Positions 17,093 to 23,570 of a stretch of 64,000 bases of DNA are shown here, piece after piece; within the stretch, counting starts at the first letter, position 1; every line of letters begins with the position of its first letter. A program made the position numbers and the translations under genes. Origin of the DNA: JAWVYT01 sp964605205 (GTDB lineage Bacteria; Gemmatimonadota; Gemmatimonadetes; Longimicrobiales; RSA9); the NCBI GenBank assembly GCA_964605205.1, contig CAZSBL010000001.1, positions 1 to 64,000 on the forward strand. Reading direction: 5' to 3'. Below the pieces are notes generated by a model. That model was not told the origin of the DNA, ran no database searches, and saw only the letters and a program-made list of their open reading frames with translations.

Positions 17093-17479
17093 ATGGCTGA
17101 TCTGCCTTCCGGGCTCCTGTACACGGAGGAGCACGAGTACCTTTCGAAGACCGACGAGGACGACATCTACACCATCGGCGTCACCGACTACGCGCAGGGA
17201 GAGCTGGGCGACGTCGTGTTCGTGGAGCTGCCGGCGGCTGGCGAGAGCTTCGGACAGGGCGATGCGTTCGGCACCGTGGAGGCGGTGAAGGCGGTGAGCG
17301 ACCTCTACATGCCGGTGACCGGTGAAGTGGTGGAGGTCAACGAAGGGCTGAACGACGACCCGTCGCAGGTCAACTCTGATCCGTACGGCGACGGCTGGAT
17401 GATCCGGATCAAAGTCAGCGAGCTATCGGAGCTGGATGGGCTGATGGACGCGGACGCCTACGCGGCGCACATCGAATAG
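17093..17479 (+). CDS. gcvH: Glycine cleavage system H protein
   Basis: The 128-aa lipoyl carrier of the glycine cleavage system, shuttling the aminomethyl group from P to T protein and electrons to L protein. The lipoylation site is K66 in GTVEAVKAVSD. The hammerhead fold blocks GVTDYAQGELGDVVFVELP and NSDPYGDGWM are present and length is standard. I choose the ATG at 17093 because GGAGGA stands five bases upstream; a TTG twelve bases earlier is possible but would overlap that site. gcvP lies 6 kb downstream and a lipoate ligase follows gcvP. No gcvT occurs in the window. Confidence 0.96.
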   Translation: MADLPSGLLYTEEHEYLSKTDEDDIYTIGVTDYAQGELGDVVFVELPAAGESFGQGDAFGTVEAVKAVSDLYMPVTGEVVEVNEGLNDDPSQVNSDPYGDGWMIRIKVSELSELDGLMDADAYAAHIE

Positions 17480-17519
17480 CGACGGGCTACAGCGAATACA
17501 GCGAGTCCGGGAGGGAGCC

Positions 17520-18206
17520 ATGGCTCGACTTACCTGGCACGGCCACTCGACCTTCACGCTCGAGACCGACTCAGGTCATACCATCATGTTCGACCCGTTC
17601 CTGGATGAGAATCCGAAGTCGGACATCAAGGTCGACGACGTGACGGAGCTGGACTACATTCTGGTCAGTCACGGCCACTTCGACCATTTCCAGGACGCGA
17701 TCCGGCTGGCGAAGAAGACCGGCGCCACGCTGATCTCCACCTTCGAGATCGTGGGGTTCTGCCAGGAGAACGGCCTGGAGAACGTGCACCCGCTGCACAT
17801 CGGCGGAGGCAACCACTTCGACTTCGGCTACGCCAAGATGACGCCCGCGCTGCACGGCGGGCAGGTCGATGGCGACGAGGAGGGTGCGTTCACCACCGTC
17901 CCCGGCGGCTGGTGGATCGATTTCGGGGACAAGACCCTGTACCACGCCGGTGACACGGCGCTGCTGATGGACATGCAGCTGCTGAAGGGGAAGGTGGACG
18001 TGGCGCTCCTCCCGATCGGGGACAACTTCACCATGGGGCCGGATGACGCCGCGCGGGCGGTGGAATTCATCGAGCCGCGCGTGGTGATCCCCATGCACTA
18101 CTCGACGTGGGAGCCCATCGAGCAGGACCCCAACGACTTCCGGGACCTGGTGGGCAGCCGGGCCGAGGTCGTGATCCTGGATCCGGGCGACAGCTACAAC
18201 TTCTAG
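17520..18206 (+). CDS. UPF0173 metal-dependent hydrolase (MBL fold)
   Basis: A 228-aa beta-lactamase-fold hydrolase of the UPF0173/YtkL group. The metal site is clear: SHGHFDHFQD (the HxHxDH motif), GGNHFDFG, HAGDTALLMD and a final VIPMHYSTW. The N-terminus WHGHSTF is typical of the group. The natural substrate is unknown. It lies 40 bases after gcvH on the same strand and is followed by a membrane protein and msrA, with short gaps or an overlap, so gcvH to msrA may be one operon. Confidence 0.9.
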   Translation: MARLTWHGHSTFTLETDSGHTIMFDPFLDENPKSDIKVDDVTELDYILVSHGHFDHFQDAIRLAKKTGATLISTFEIVGFCQENGLENVHPLHIGGGNHFDFGYAKMTPALHGGQVDGDEEGAFTTVPGGWWIDFGDKTLYHAGDTALLMDMQLLKGKVDVALLPIGDNFTMGPDDAARAVEFIEPRVVIPMHYSTWEPIEQDPNDFRDLVGSRAEVVILDPGDSYNF

Positions 18207-18227
18207 CCACCTCACCGAGGGAGCCCC

Positions 18228-18572
18228 ATGGATATCATCCCCCTCGCCGGGATGCTCTTCTCGCTTCTGGTGATCCTCGTCATCGGCGGACTCATCCTCC
18301 TGTTCCCCATCTCCCGTCGGCTCGGGAAATTCCTCGAGATCCGCATCGATGAGCGGATGGAGTGGGACACGCTGCCCAAGGAGGCATTCACCGAGATGAT
18401 GGACGTGGTGGAAGAGCTGCAGGAGGAGGTGGCCCGGCTGAAGGACCGGCAGCAGTTCGTGGAGCGGCTGCTGGAGCCGGGTCGCCGGCCGGAAGGCGCG
18501 CGGATCGAGGGACCGGCGTCGGAGGCGGCGGAAGACGAGACCGGCGCCGACCCGTCCACCGGCGGGCCATGA
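18228..18572 (+). CDS. Single-helix membrane protein with coiled coil
   Basis: A 114-aa protein. Residues 5-27 are one strongly hydrophobic helix (LAGMLFSLLVILVIGGLIL), followed by a basic patch (RRLGK), a cytoplasmic amphipathic segment and a coiled coil (VVEELQEEVARLKDRQQFVE) and an acidic, disordered C-terminus. This layout resembles PspB-like or phage-shock accessory proteins but similarity is too weak to name it. The TGA overlaps the ATG of msrA (ATGA, 18569-18572), so translation is coupled. Confidence 0.75.
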   Translation: MDIIPLAGMLFSLLVILVIGGLILLFPISRRLGKFLEIRIDERMEWDTLPKEAFTEMMDVVEELQEEVARLKDRQQFVERLLEPGRRPEGARIEGPASEAAEDETGADPSTGGP

Positions 18573-19111
18573 CCGCGCCGGCAACCGAGACCGCCACCCT
18601 CGGTGGCGGCTGCTTCTGGTGCCTCGAGGCCGTGTTTGAGCGGCTCCGGGGCGTCGCCTCCGTCACCTCCGGGTACGCGGGCGGCCACGTCGAGGATCCC
18701 ACGTACCGCCAGGTGTGCAACGGCACCACCGGGCACGCGGAGGTGGTGCGCATCGAATACGACCCCGCCGAGCTCACCTTCCGGGAGCTGCTCCGGGTCT
18801 TCTTCGCGACCCACGACCCGACTACGCCGGATCGGCAGGGCGCGGATGTCGGCCCCCAGTACCGTTCCATCATCCTGTATGCATCCGACGCGCAGCGGGA
18901 GACGGCGGAGGCGGTGATCACCGAGCTCGAGGCGGAGGGCGTGTTCGACGCCGCCATCGTGACGGAGGTCGAGCCGCTGGACGCGTTCTACGAGGCCGAA
19001 GCGGAGCACCAGGACTTCTACCGGGACAACCCGAGCTACGGGTACTGCCGGGCGGTGATCGATCCGAAGGTGGCGAAGCTGCGGAAGGAGTTCGCGGGTC
19101 GGCTGAAGTGA
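18569..19111 (+). CDS. msrA: Peptide methionine sulfoxide reductase A
   Basis: MsrA of 180 aa, reducing the S-epimer of methionine sulfoxide in proteins. The active-site motif GCFWC (catalytic Cys15) sits in GGGCFWCLEAVF, followed by SGYAGG, TGHAEVVRIEYDP, FFATHDPTT and EAEHQDFY, all standard. The resolving Cys near the C-terminus is in YGYCRAVIDPK. It overlaps the preceding membrane protein gene by four bases. Immediately after its stop codon a heptanucleotide repeat array begins. Together with Hsp33 it forms part of the oxidative-damage repair equipment of the window. Confidence 0.96.
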   Translation: MTAPATETATLGGGCFWCLEAVFERLRGVASVTSGYAGGHVEDPTYRQVCNGTTGHAEVVRIEYDPAELTFRELLRVFFATHDPTTPDRQGADVGPQYRSIILYASDAQRETAEAVITELEAEGVFDAAIVTEVEPLDAFYEAEAEHQDFYRDNPSYGYCRAVIDPKVAKLRKEFAGRLK

Positions 19112-19150
19112 CAACGAACAACGAACAACGAACAACGAACAACGAACAAC
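19111..19150. repeat. ACAACGA heptamer array, 5.7 copies
   Basis: Perfect tandem heptamer starting on the last base of the msrA stop codon and running to 19150, followed by TACGGTACCG. The same heptamer recurs at 19753-19780 and 20522-20535, each time at the 3' end of a gene. Coding in this region is otherwise GC-rich, so the A-rich array stands out. Confidence 0.95.
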
Positions 19151-19170
19151 TACGGTACCGCCCGTGGATA

Positions 19171-19788
19171 ATGGTGAGCTCTGAGGGTGTGGATCGGGCC
19201 GAGGATGGCGGGGTCGGCCGGCTGACGGGTTCGGTCCGGGAGTGGGCGGCGGGACGGAGCTGGTGGGTCCGGGCGCCGGTGCTGCTGTGGATGGCGTGGA
19301 TCCTGGTCCATTACTGGGATGCGCCGTGGTATTCGACGGTCTTCCACGGGATCGACCTGGCGATCCACGAGATCGGGCACATCCTGTGGGCGCCGGCGGG
19401 CGAGTTCCTGGGTTTCGCGGGCGGGACGCTGACGCAGCTGCTGGCGCCGGTGGCCGCGGGGGTGGTGTTCCTGCGGCAGCGGGACTGGTTCGCGGTTTCG
19501 TTTGCCGTCTGCTGGCTCGGGATCAACTGCTTCGAGATCGTGGAGTATGCCGGCGACGCGCTGACCCGGCGGCTGCCGTTGGTCTCACCGTCCACGGCGA
19601 TGCCGATCCACGACTGGACCTACCTGCTCGGCGAGCTGGGGATCCTGCACCATACTGACGCGGTGGCGGCCGGGTGGCAGTGGGCGGGGCGAGTGGCCAT
19701 GACGGCCGGGATCGCGTTCGGGGCGTGGGTGCTGTGGGAGATGCGGAACAGCGAACAACGAACAACGAACAACGAACAACAACGATGA
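19171..19788 (+). CDS. Polytopic membrane protein with HEIGH metalloprotease-like motif
   Basis: A 205-aa membrane protein with about five hydrophobic segments. HEIGH at residues 66-70 lies at the edge of a helix (IDLAIHEIGHILWAP), the HExxH pattern of zinc metalloproteases such as M50/site-2 proteases, followed by GGTLTQLLAPV and a conserved-looking PIHDWTYLLGELG where the Asp might be a third metal ligand. I know similar uncharacterised bacterial proteins with the HExxH-GG-LxQL-HDWxYLL pattern, but no function. The last 12 residues (EQRTTNNEQQR) are encoded by the heptamer repeat, so the repeat has captured the stop codon. Start at ATG 19171 is tentative; no clear ribosome site is visible after the preceding array. 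Confidence 0.75.
   Translation: MVSSEGVDRAEDGGVGRLTGSVREWAAGRSWWVRAPVLLWMAWILVHYWDAPWYSTVFHGIDLAIHEIGHILWAPAGEFLGFAGGTLTQLLAPVAAGVVFLRQRDWFAVSFAVCWLGINCFEIVEYAGDALTRRLPLVSPSTAMPIHDWTYLLGELGILHHTDAVAAGWQWAGRVAMTAGIAFGAWVLWEMRNSEQRTTNNEQQR
19753..19780. repeat. GAACAAC heptamer array inside a coding 3' end
   Basis: Four perfect copies of the heptamer, read in frame as the hydrophilic tail of the HEIGH membrane protein. It is the same unit as at 19111-19150 in another phase. Since seven is not a multiple of three, gain or loss of a unit would shift the tail's reading frame. Confidence 0.95.
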
Positions 19789-19831
19789 GGCGCTGCGCGC
19801 CGTGCGGCGGCGGCCGCCGCCGGGCAGGTCC

Positions 19832-20515
19832 GTGAGGTTCAAGATCTGCTGCATTCGGGACGAGGACGAGCTGGCGACGGCGGTGATGGTGGGGGCGTCG
19901 GCGGTGGGGTTCGTGTCAGCCATGCCGAGCGGGCCGGGGCCCATCGACGACGACACCATCGCCCGTCTGCTCCGCCGCGTGCCGCCGGGGGTCTCGGCGT
20001 TCCTGCTCACCTGCGAGGCGGAGCCGGACGCGTTGATCGAGCAGTGGCGGCGGCTGCCGGCGGATACGCTCCAACTGGTGGACCGGGTGGCCCCGGAAGC
20101 CTACCCGCGGCTCCGGGCCGCGCTGCCCGGCGTGCGGATGGTGCAGGTGATCCATGTGGAGGGTCCCGCAGCGGTGGACGAGGCCCGTACGTTGATCGGG
20201 GCGACCGACGGTCAATCGGCGGGGTCCGACTCCGGGTCCGGTCCCGATGCCCTGCTGCTGGACTCGGGGCGACCCGGCGCGGAGGTCCAGGAGCTGGGCG
20301 GGACCGGTCGGGTCCACGACTGGGCGGTGAGTCGGGCGGTGGTGGAGGCGGTGGACGTGCCGGTCTTCCTGGCCGGCGGGCTGAACGGCGGCAACGTGGC
20401 GGAGGCGGAGGCGGTGGTGGGGCCGTACGGGGTGGATGCGTGCAGCGGGGTGCGGACGAACGGCCGGCTGGACCCGGTGAAGCTGGAGGCGTTCGTGAGG
20501 GGGGCGGGGAGGTAG
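19832..20515 (+). CDS. trpF: Phosphoribosylanthranilate isomerase-like protein
   Basis: A 227-aa TIM-barrel protein matching TrpF, which isomerises phosphoribosylanthranilate in tryptophan synthesis. The N-terminal FKICCI carries the catalytic cysteine (Cys6) where the family has KICG; the general-acid Asp is in LLLDSGRPG, and phosphate-binding segments GGTGRVHDW-like, FLAGGLNGGNV and GVDACSGVR are present. KICC instead of KICG and the isolated location away from other trp genes are odd; a promiscuous or paralogous isomerase is possible. Start is GTG 19832 by alignment to the family; GTG 19802 would add ten Arg/Pro-rich residues. Confidence 0.85.
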   Translation: MRFKICCIRDEDELATAVMVGASAVGFVSAMPSGPGPIDDDTIARLLRRVPPGVSAFLLTCEAEPDALIEQWRRLPADTLQLVDRVAPEAYPRLRAALPGVRMVQVIHVEGPAAVDEARTLIGATDGQSAGSDSGSGPDALLLDSGRPGAEVQELGGTGRVHDWAVSRAVVEAVDVPVFLAGGLNGGNVAEAEAVVGPYGVDACSGVRTNGRLDPVKLEAFVRGAGR

Positions 20516-20521
20516 GGCGGA

Positions 20522-20535
20522 GAACAACGAACAAC
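20522..20535. repeat. GAACAAC heptamer, two copies after trpF
   Basis: Third occurrence of the heptamer found at 19111 and 19753, seven bases after the trpF stop and, like the first array, followed by TACG. The bases after it (20541-20580) are GCGGCG-rich and form a small GCGGCGG/CCGCCGC hairpin. Confidence 0.85.
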
Positions 20536-20605
20536 TACGTTGGGCGGCTTGCGGCGGCTTGCGGCGGCGGAGCCGCCGCGGGTGTACTGGTCGATCAACA
20601 CCGTC

Positions 20606-21190
20606 ATGAACGAACCTGATCCGGATCCCATCTTCTTCGAGACGCCCGCCGACTTCGGCGCGTGGCTGGCTGCGAATCACCGCTCGGTGGACGTGCAGTG
20701 GGTCGGGTTCTGGAAGGTGGCCACGGGGAAGCCGTCCATCAGATGGGAGGAGTCGGTGGAGCAGGCGCTGCGCTTCGGATGGATCGATGGGCTGCGGCGC
20801 TCCATCGACGATGAGGCGTACATGATCCGGTTCACGCCCCGGCGGCCGGACAGCCACTGGAGCCGGAAGAACGTGGAGAGGTACCGGCGGCTGGAGGCGG
20901 AGGGGCGGATCGAGGCGGCCGGGCGCGCGGCGTGGGAGGCGAAGGACCCGAAGAAGGTGGGCCGGGCGTCGTATGAACGGGAAGAAGCCGAATTCAGCGA
21001 CGAGCTTCGGGCCATGCTCGACGCGGATCCCGACGCCGCGGCGTGGTTCGACGACCAGGCGCCGGGCTACCGGAAGACCGCCACCTGGTGGGTGATGAGC
21101 GCCAAGCGGGAGGAGACCCGGGAGCGGCGGATGAAGCAGCTGGTGACGGACTCGGCGGCGGGGTTGAAGATCGGGCCGCTGCGGCGGTAG
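20606..21190 (+). CDS. YdeI/OmpD-associated family protein
   Basis: A 194-aa soluble protein of the YdeI (bacteriocin-protection) family. Characteristic pieces are WVGFWKVATGKPSIRWEESV, LRFGWIDGLRRSID, the basic FTPRRPDSHWSRKNVERYRR and C-terminal PGYRKTATWWVMSAKREETR. In enterobacteria a relative is linked to resistance to antimicrobial peptides, but the biochemical function is unknown. The ATG at 20606 begins the conserved part; the frame extends 22 codons upstream through a GC-triplet-rich stretch that I regard as untranslated. It stands between trpF and the broken DUF2277 gene. Confidence 0.88.
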   Translation: MNEPDPDPIFFETPADFGAWLAANHRSVDVQWVGFWKVATGKPSIRWEESVEQALRFGWIDGLRRSIDDEAYMIRFTPRRPDSHWSRKNVERYRRLEAEGRIEAAGRAAWEAKDPKKVGRASYEREEAEFSDELRAMLDADPDAAAWFDDQAPGYRKTATWWVMSAKREETRERRMKQLVTDSAAGLKIGPLRR

Positions 21191-21306
21191 CGGGGCGACC
21201 GTCGGGCACTGGGGCGGGCGGCCCGACCTGCCGTTATTCGACTCGCTCCGGGACTCAGCTCGGATCCGGGAGATCCCGGCGAAGCTGGAAGGCCAAGGAG
21301 CCGACC

Positions 21307-21577
21307 ATGTGCCGTAATATCAAGACACTCTTCAGCTTCGACCCGCCCGCCACCGACGAAGGTCCGGGCGTCCGCGCTCCAGTACGTGCGGAAGATCAGC
21401 GGCTACACGAAGCCGTCCCAGGCGAATGAAGAGGCGTTCGAGCGAGCGGTGGAGAGGGTGGCGAAGGTGACCCGTGAGCTGGTGGATTCGCTGGTCACCA
21501 GCGTGCCGCCCAAGGACCGGGAAGAAGAGGCGGCGAAGGCCCGGGCCGGGGCGGCGAAGCGGTACGGGTCGCGGTAG
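21307..21577 (+). pseudogene. DUF2277-like gene with frameshift
   Basis: The first 18 codons from ATG 21307 read MCRNIKTLFSFDPPATDE, the hallmark start of DUF2277 proteins, with a good ribosome site (AAGGAG). At about 21360 the frame changes: the rest of the family (ALQYVRKISGYTKPSQANEE, then PPKDREEEAAKARA) continues in another frame to the TAG at 21577. Family members read roughly DEE-I/V-RA at the junction, so one extra or two missing bases at 21360-21363 explain it. Either the gene is freshly inactivated, or there is an assembly error. A GTG at 21386 could start a truncated 63-aa product. Intact it would encode about 90 aa of unknown function. Confidence 0.85.
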
Positions 21578-21625
21578 ACGGGCCCGCGGAGCCCCGCCAC
21601 GCCGGCCCGGCTCGGTTGGAGAAGC

Positions 21626-22606
21626 TCACGTCTCCCGGGCCGCCGCCACCAGCTCGTCGATGATCTCGGCCACCGGCTTGATCTCGTGGATCCCGGCGAC
21701 CGACTTCCCGGCCTGCCAGAAGTCCTTCGTGCCCGACTCGTCGTAGGACGACCGCTTGAGCCGCCAGCCGGACCACAGGGCGTAGATGGTGCGCATGAGC
21801 CGCTTCCGCCGGCGGCCCTTGAGCATCCACCGGGCGATGGGCCCGGCTTCGGTTCCGAGCCGGTCGATATACGGCGTCTCGATCACGGACAGCGGCACGC
21901 CGGTGACGCGCTCGGTGAGGACGATGTCGTCCTCGTCGCTGCCCAGGATGGCCTGCTTGTACGGCTGCGCCGCGGTGCATTCCGGGGTGGCGATGAAGCG
22001 GGTGCCCATCTGGACGCCGTCGTAACCGAGCCGGAGCGCGTCGACGAACTCCTCGGGGGTGCCGATCCCGCCGGCGCAGACCATGGGCACGCCCAGGTCA
22101 CCGAGCTCGTCCATCAGCTGTGCGGGCGTCTTCGGGCCCGCGTGCCCGCCGGCCCGGCTGTTGACCGCGATGAGCCCGTGGGCGCCGGACTCGAGGCCCT
22201 TGAGCGCCCACTTCCGCTCCGTCACGTCGTGGTAGACGACGCCGCCGTGGGGCTCCACGGCGTCCACCACCCACCGGGGCTTGCCCAGGCTCGTGACGAA
22301 GAAGCGTACGCCCTCTTCCAGCGCGATCTCGACCCACTCCCGCATCCGGTTCTCGTAGGTCCGCGACGACGCCTCGATGAGCGCGTTCATCCCGATGGGC
22401 TTCGACGTCAGCGACTTGATGTGCCGGAGCCCCTCACGGAAGTCCCAGCCGTGCACGTAGGTCAGGGAAACGGGCTGGACGATCCCGATCCCGCCTGCCT
22501 CACTCGCGGCGGCCACGAGCTCGGGGTTCGAGCACGGGTACATGGCGCCGGCGATCACCGGGTACTCGATGTCCGCGGCTTCGGTGAGCTTCGTCTGCAG
22601 TTCCAT
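21626..22606 (-). CDS. Nitronate monooxygenase-like FMN protein
   Basis: A 326-aa TIM-barrel flavoprotein of the nitronate monooxygenase (2-nitropropane dioxygenase) family, which in characterised members oxidises alkyl nitronates such as propionate-3-nitronate. FMN-binding blocks are visible: IAGAMYPCSNPELVAA at the N-terminus, INVxF-like PIGMNALIE, VNSRAGGHAG (phosphate loop) and VCAGGIGTPEEFVDAL followed by GVQMGTRFIATPE. FabK-type enoyl reductases are related, but the AGGHAG segment fits the monooxygenase group better. It is on the minus strand downstream of the DUF4442 gene and could share its message. Confidence 0.87.
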   Translation of the reverse strand: MELQTKLTEAADIEYPVIAGAMYPCSNPELVAAASEAGGIGIVQPVSLTYVHGWDFREGLRHIKSLTSKPIGMNALIEASSRTYENRMREWVEIALEEGVRFFVTSLGKPRWVVDAVEPHGGVVYHDVTERKWALKGLESGAHGLIAVNSRAGGHAGPKTPAQLMDELGDLGVPMVCAGGIGTPEEFVDALRLGYDGVQMGTRFIATPECTAAQPYKQAILGSDEDDIVLTERVTGVPLSVIETPYIDRLGTEAGPIARWMLKGRRRKRLMRTIYALWSGWRLKRSSYDESGTKDFWQAGKSVAGIHEIKPVAEIIDELVAAARET

Positions 22607-22679
22607 AGTTCGTCGCCCTCAGCGCCGGCTTCGTAGTGGTAATCGTGCTTGTATTGGGGTGGCGTTTCACCCTCGCCCC

Positions 22680-23168
22680 TCAGTCCCCGCCCTCATCCCT
22701 CGGCCCCAGCCGCCATGTCACGACCACCTCCGCAACAACCTCGCCGGTCTCGTCGGTGAGGGTGGCGGACGCGGGGTCCTCGATGTCTTCCGGGATCGCC
22801 GGCGGCGGAGCAGCGCGGCCCGCGGCGGTGATGGTGCCCCGGGCCTTCTTGCGGTAGTCGACCTCGATCCGGACCGGGATGCCACGCACGTCCTCGGGCA
22901 GCGCCAGCGTCATGGCCAGCCCGCTGGCCAGCTCGCCGAGGTTGGCCAGAGCGATGGCGTGGACGGAGCGAAGGTGATTGCGCAGCCGGCGCCGCTCCCG
23001 GATCGAGACGGTGGCGCGCCCGGACTCGAGGGTGTGGACGTACGGCTGGATGGAGCCGGAGTAGGGCACCATCAGACGGATCAGCCAGCCGAAGACCCGG
23101 CGGCCACCGGGAAGGCGGGAAAGAGTGCGCCAGGCGGAGGCGAGGCGAGCGGTGGAGGTGTCGGGCAT
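22680..23168 (-). CDS. DUF4442 hotdog-fold thioesterase-like protein
   Basis: A 162-aa protein of the DUF4442/YiiD-C-like hotdog group, related to acyl-CoA thioesterases. The pattern LRNHLRSVHAIALANLGELA is the conserved central helix with a His-x-x-Ser/Asn arrangement, followed by VRIEVDYRKKARG and a C-terminal VAEVVVTWRLG strand. The start at 23168 is chosen because the family similarity begins there; an ATG 12 codons earlier exists but lies close to the repeat region. Seventy bases upstream of the nitronate monooxygenase gene on the same strand. Substrate unknown; acyl-CoA is likely given the fold. Confidence 0.82.
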   Translation of the reverse strand: MPDTSTARLASAWRTLSRLPGGRRVFGWLIRLMVPYSGSIQPYVHTLESGRATVSIRERRRLRNHLRSVHAIALANLGELASGLAMTLALPEDVRGIPVRIEVDYRKKARGTITAAGRAAPPPAIPEDIEDPASATLTDETGEVVAEVVVTWRLGPRDEGGD

Positions 23169-23331
23169 GGCTGGAAGATGAGGTGCGGACGGTGTTTGAA
23201 ACAACAGTTGACCCGTTGGAGTAGTGGTGCCGCCTGGCTCCGGGGCCGGCGGAAATGGCGTGGATCCATTCTTTTCCCGGATTCGGATTCGGCCGCATGT
23301 CTGTCCGGGACATCAACTGGCAATTCAAACA

Positions 23332-23441
23332 CCGTCCGCCATTCGCCCGTCCGCCACGCCATTCGCCCGTCCGCCATTCGCCCGTCCGCCATTCGTCCGT
23401 CCGCCATTCGCCCGCGTCCCGCCATTCGTCCGCCGTCCGCC
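23332..23441. repeat. 15-bp minisatellite CCGTCCGCCATTCGC
   Basis: About seven imperfect tandem units of CCGTCCGCCATTCGC. The second unit has a 5-base insertion and later units change the last base or two, ending in a degenerate CCGCCGTCCGCC. The array lies in the roughly 400-base gap (23169-23570) between the DUF4442 gene and gcvP, just upstream of the proposed gcvP promoter. Read on the minus strand it has no stops and gives a false long frame of MADGR repeats. Confidence 0.93.
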
Positions 23442-23484
23442 GCGGCGCGCGTCTTCCGCGCTGCGTGACATCCTTCACAAGCAC

Positions 23485-23513
23485 TTTCAATCGCCTCCCG
23501 CCTTTGGTATCAT
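23485..23513 (+). promoter_or_regulatory. Sigma-70-type promoter for gcvP
   Basis: TTTCAA (23485-23490), a 17-base spacer and TATCAT (23508-23513). Both boxes are A+T-rich islands in GC-rich DNA and point towards gcvP 58 bases downstream. The leader contains a short GC hairpin (CCGCCC/GGGCGG, around 23522-23540) but I see no glycine-riboswitch core. Confidence 0.6.
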
Positions 23514-23570
23514 CCAGTGCTCTGCCGCCCGCGGTGGGCGGCGGGATGAACGCTGAAAAGACACGGAGCC

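Noticed and set aside
23081..23425. Minus-strand frame with MADGR repeats
   Set aside because: It is just the 15-bp minisatellite read without stops, with no start signal or family.
23514..23570. Glycine riboswitch upstream of gcvP
   Set aside because: The leader after the promoter is under 60 bases and has no conserved riboswitch core, only a short GC hairpin.
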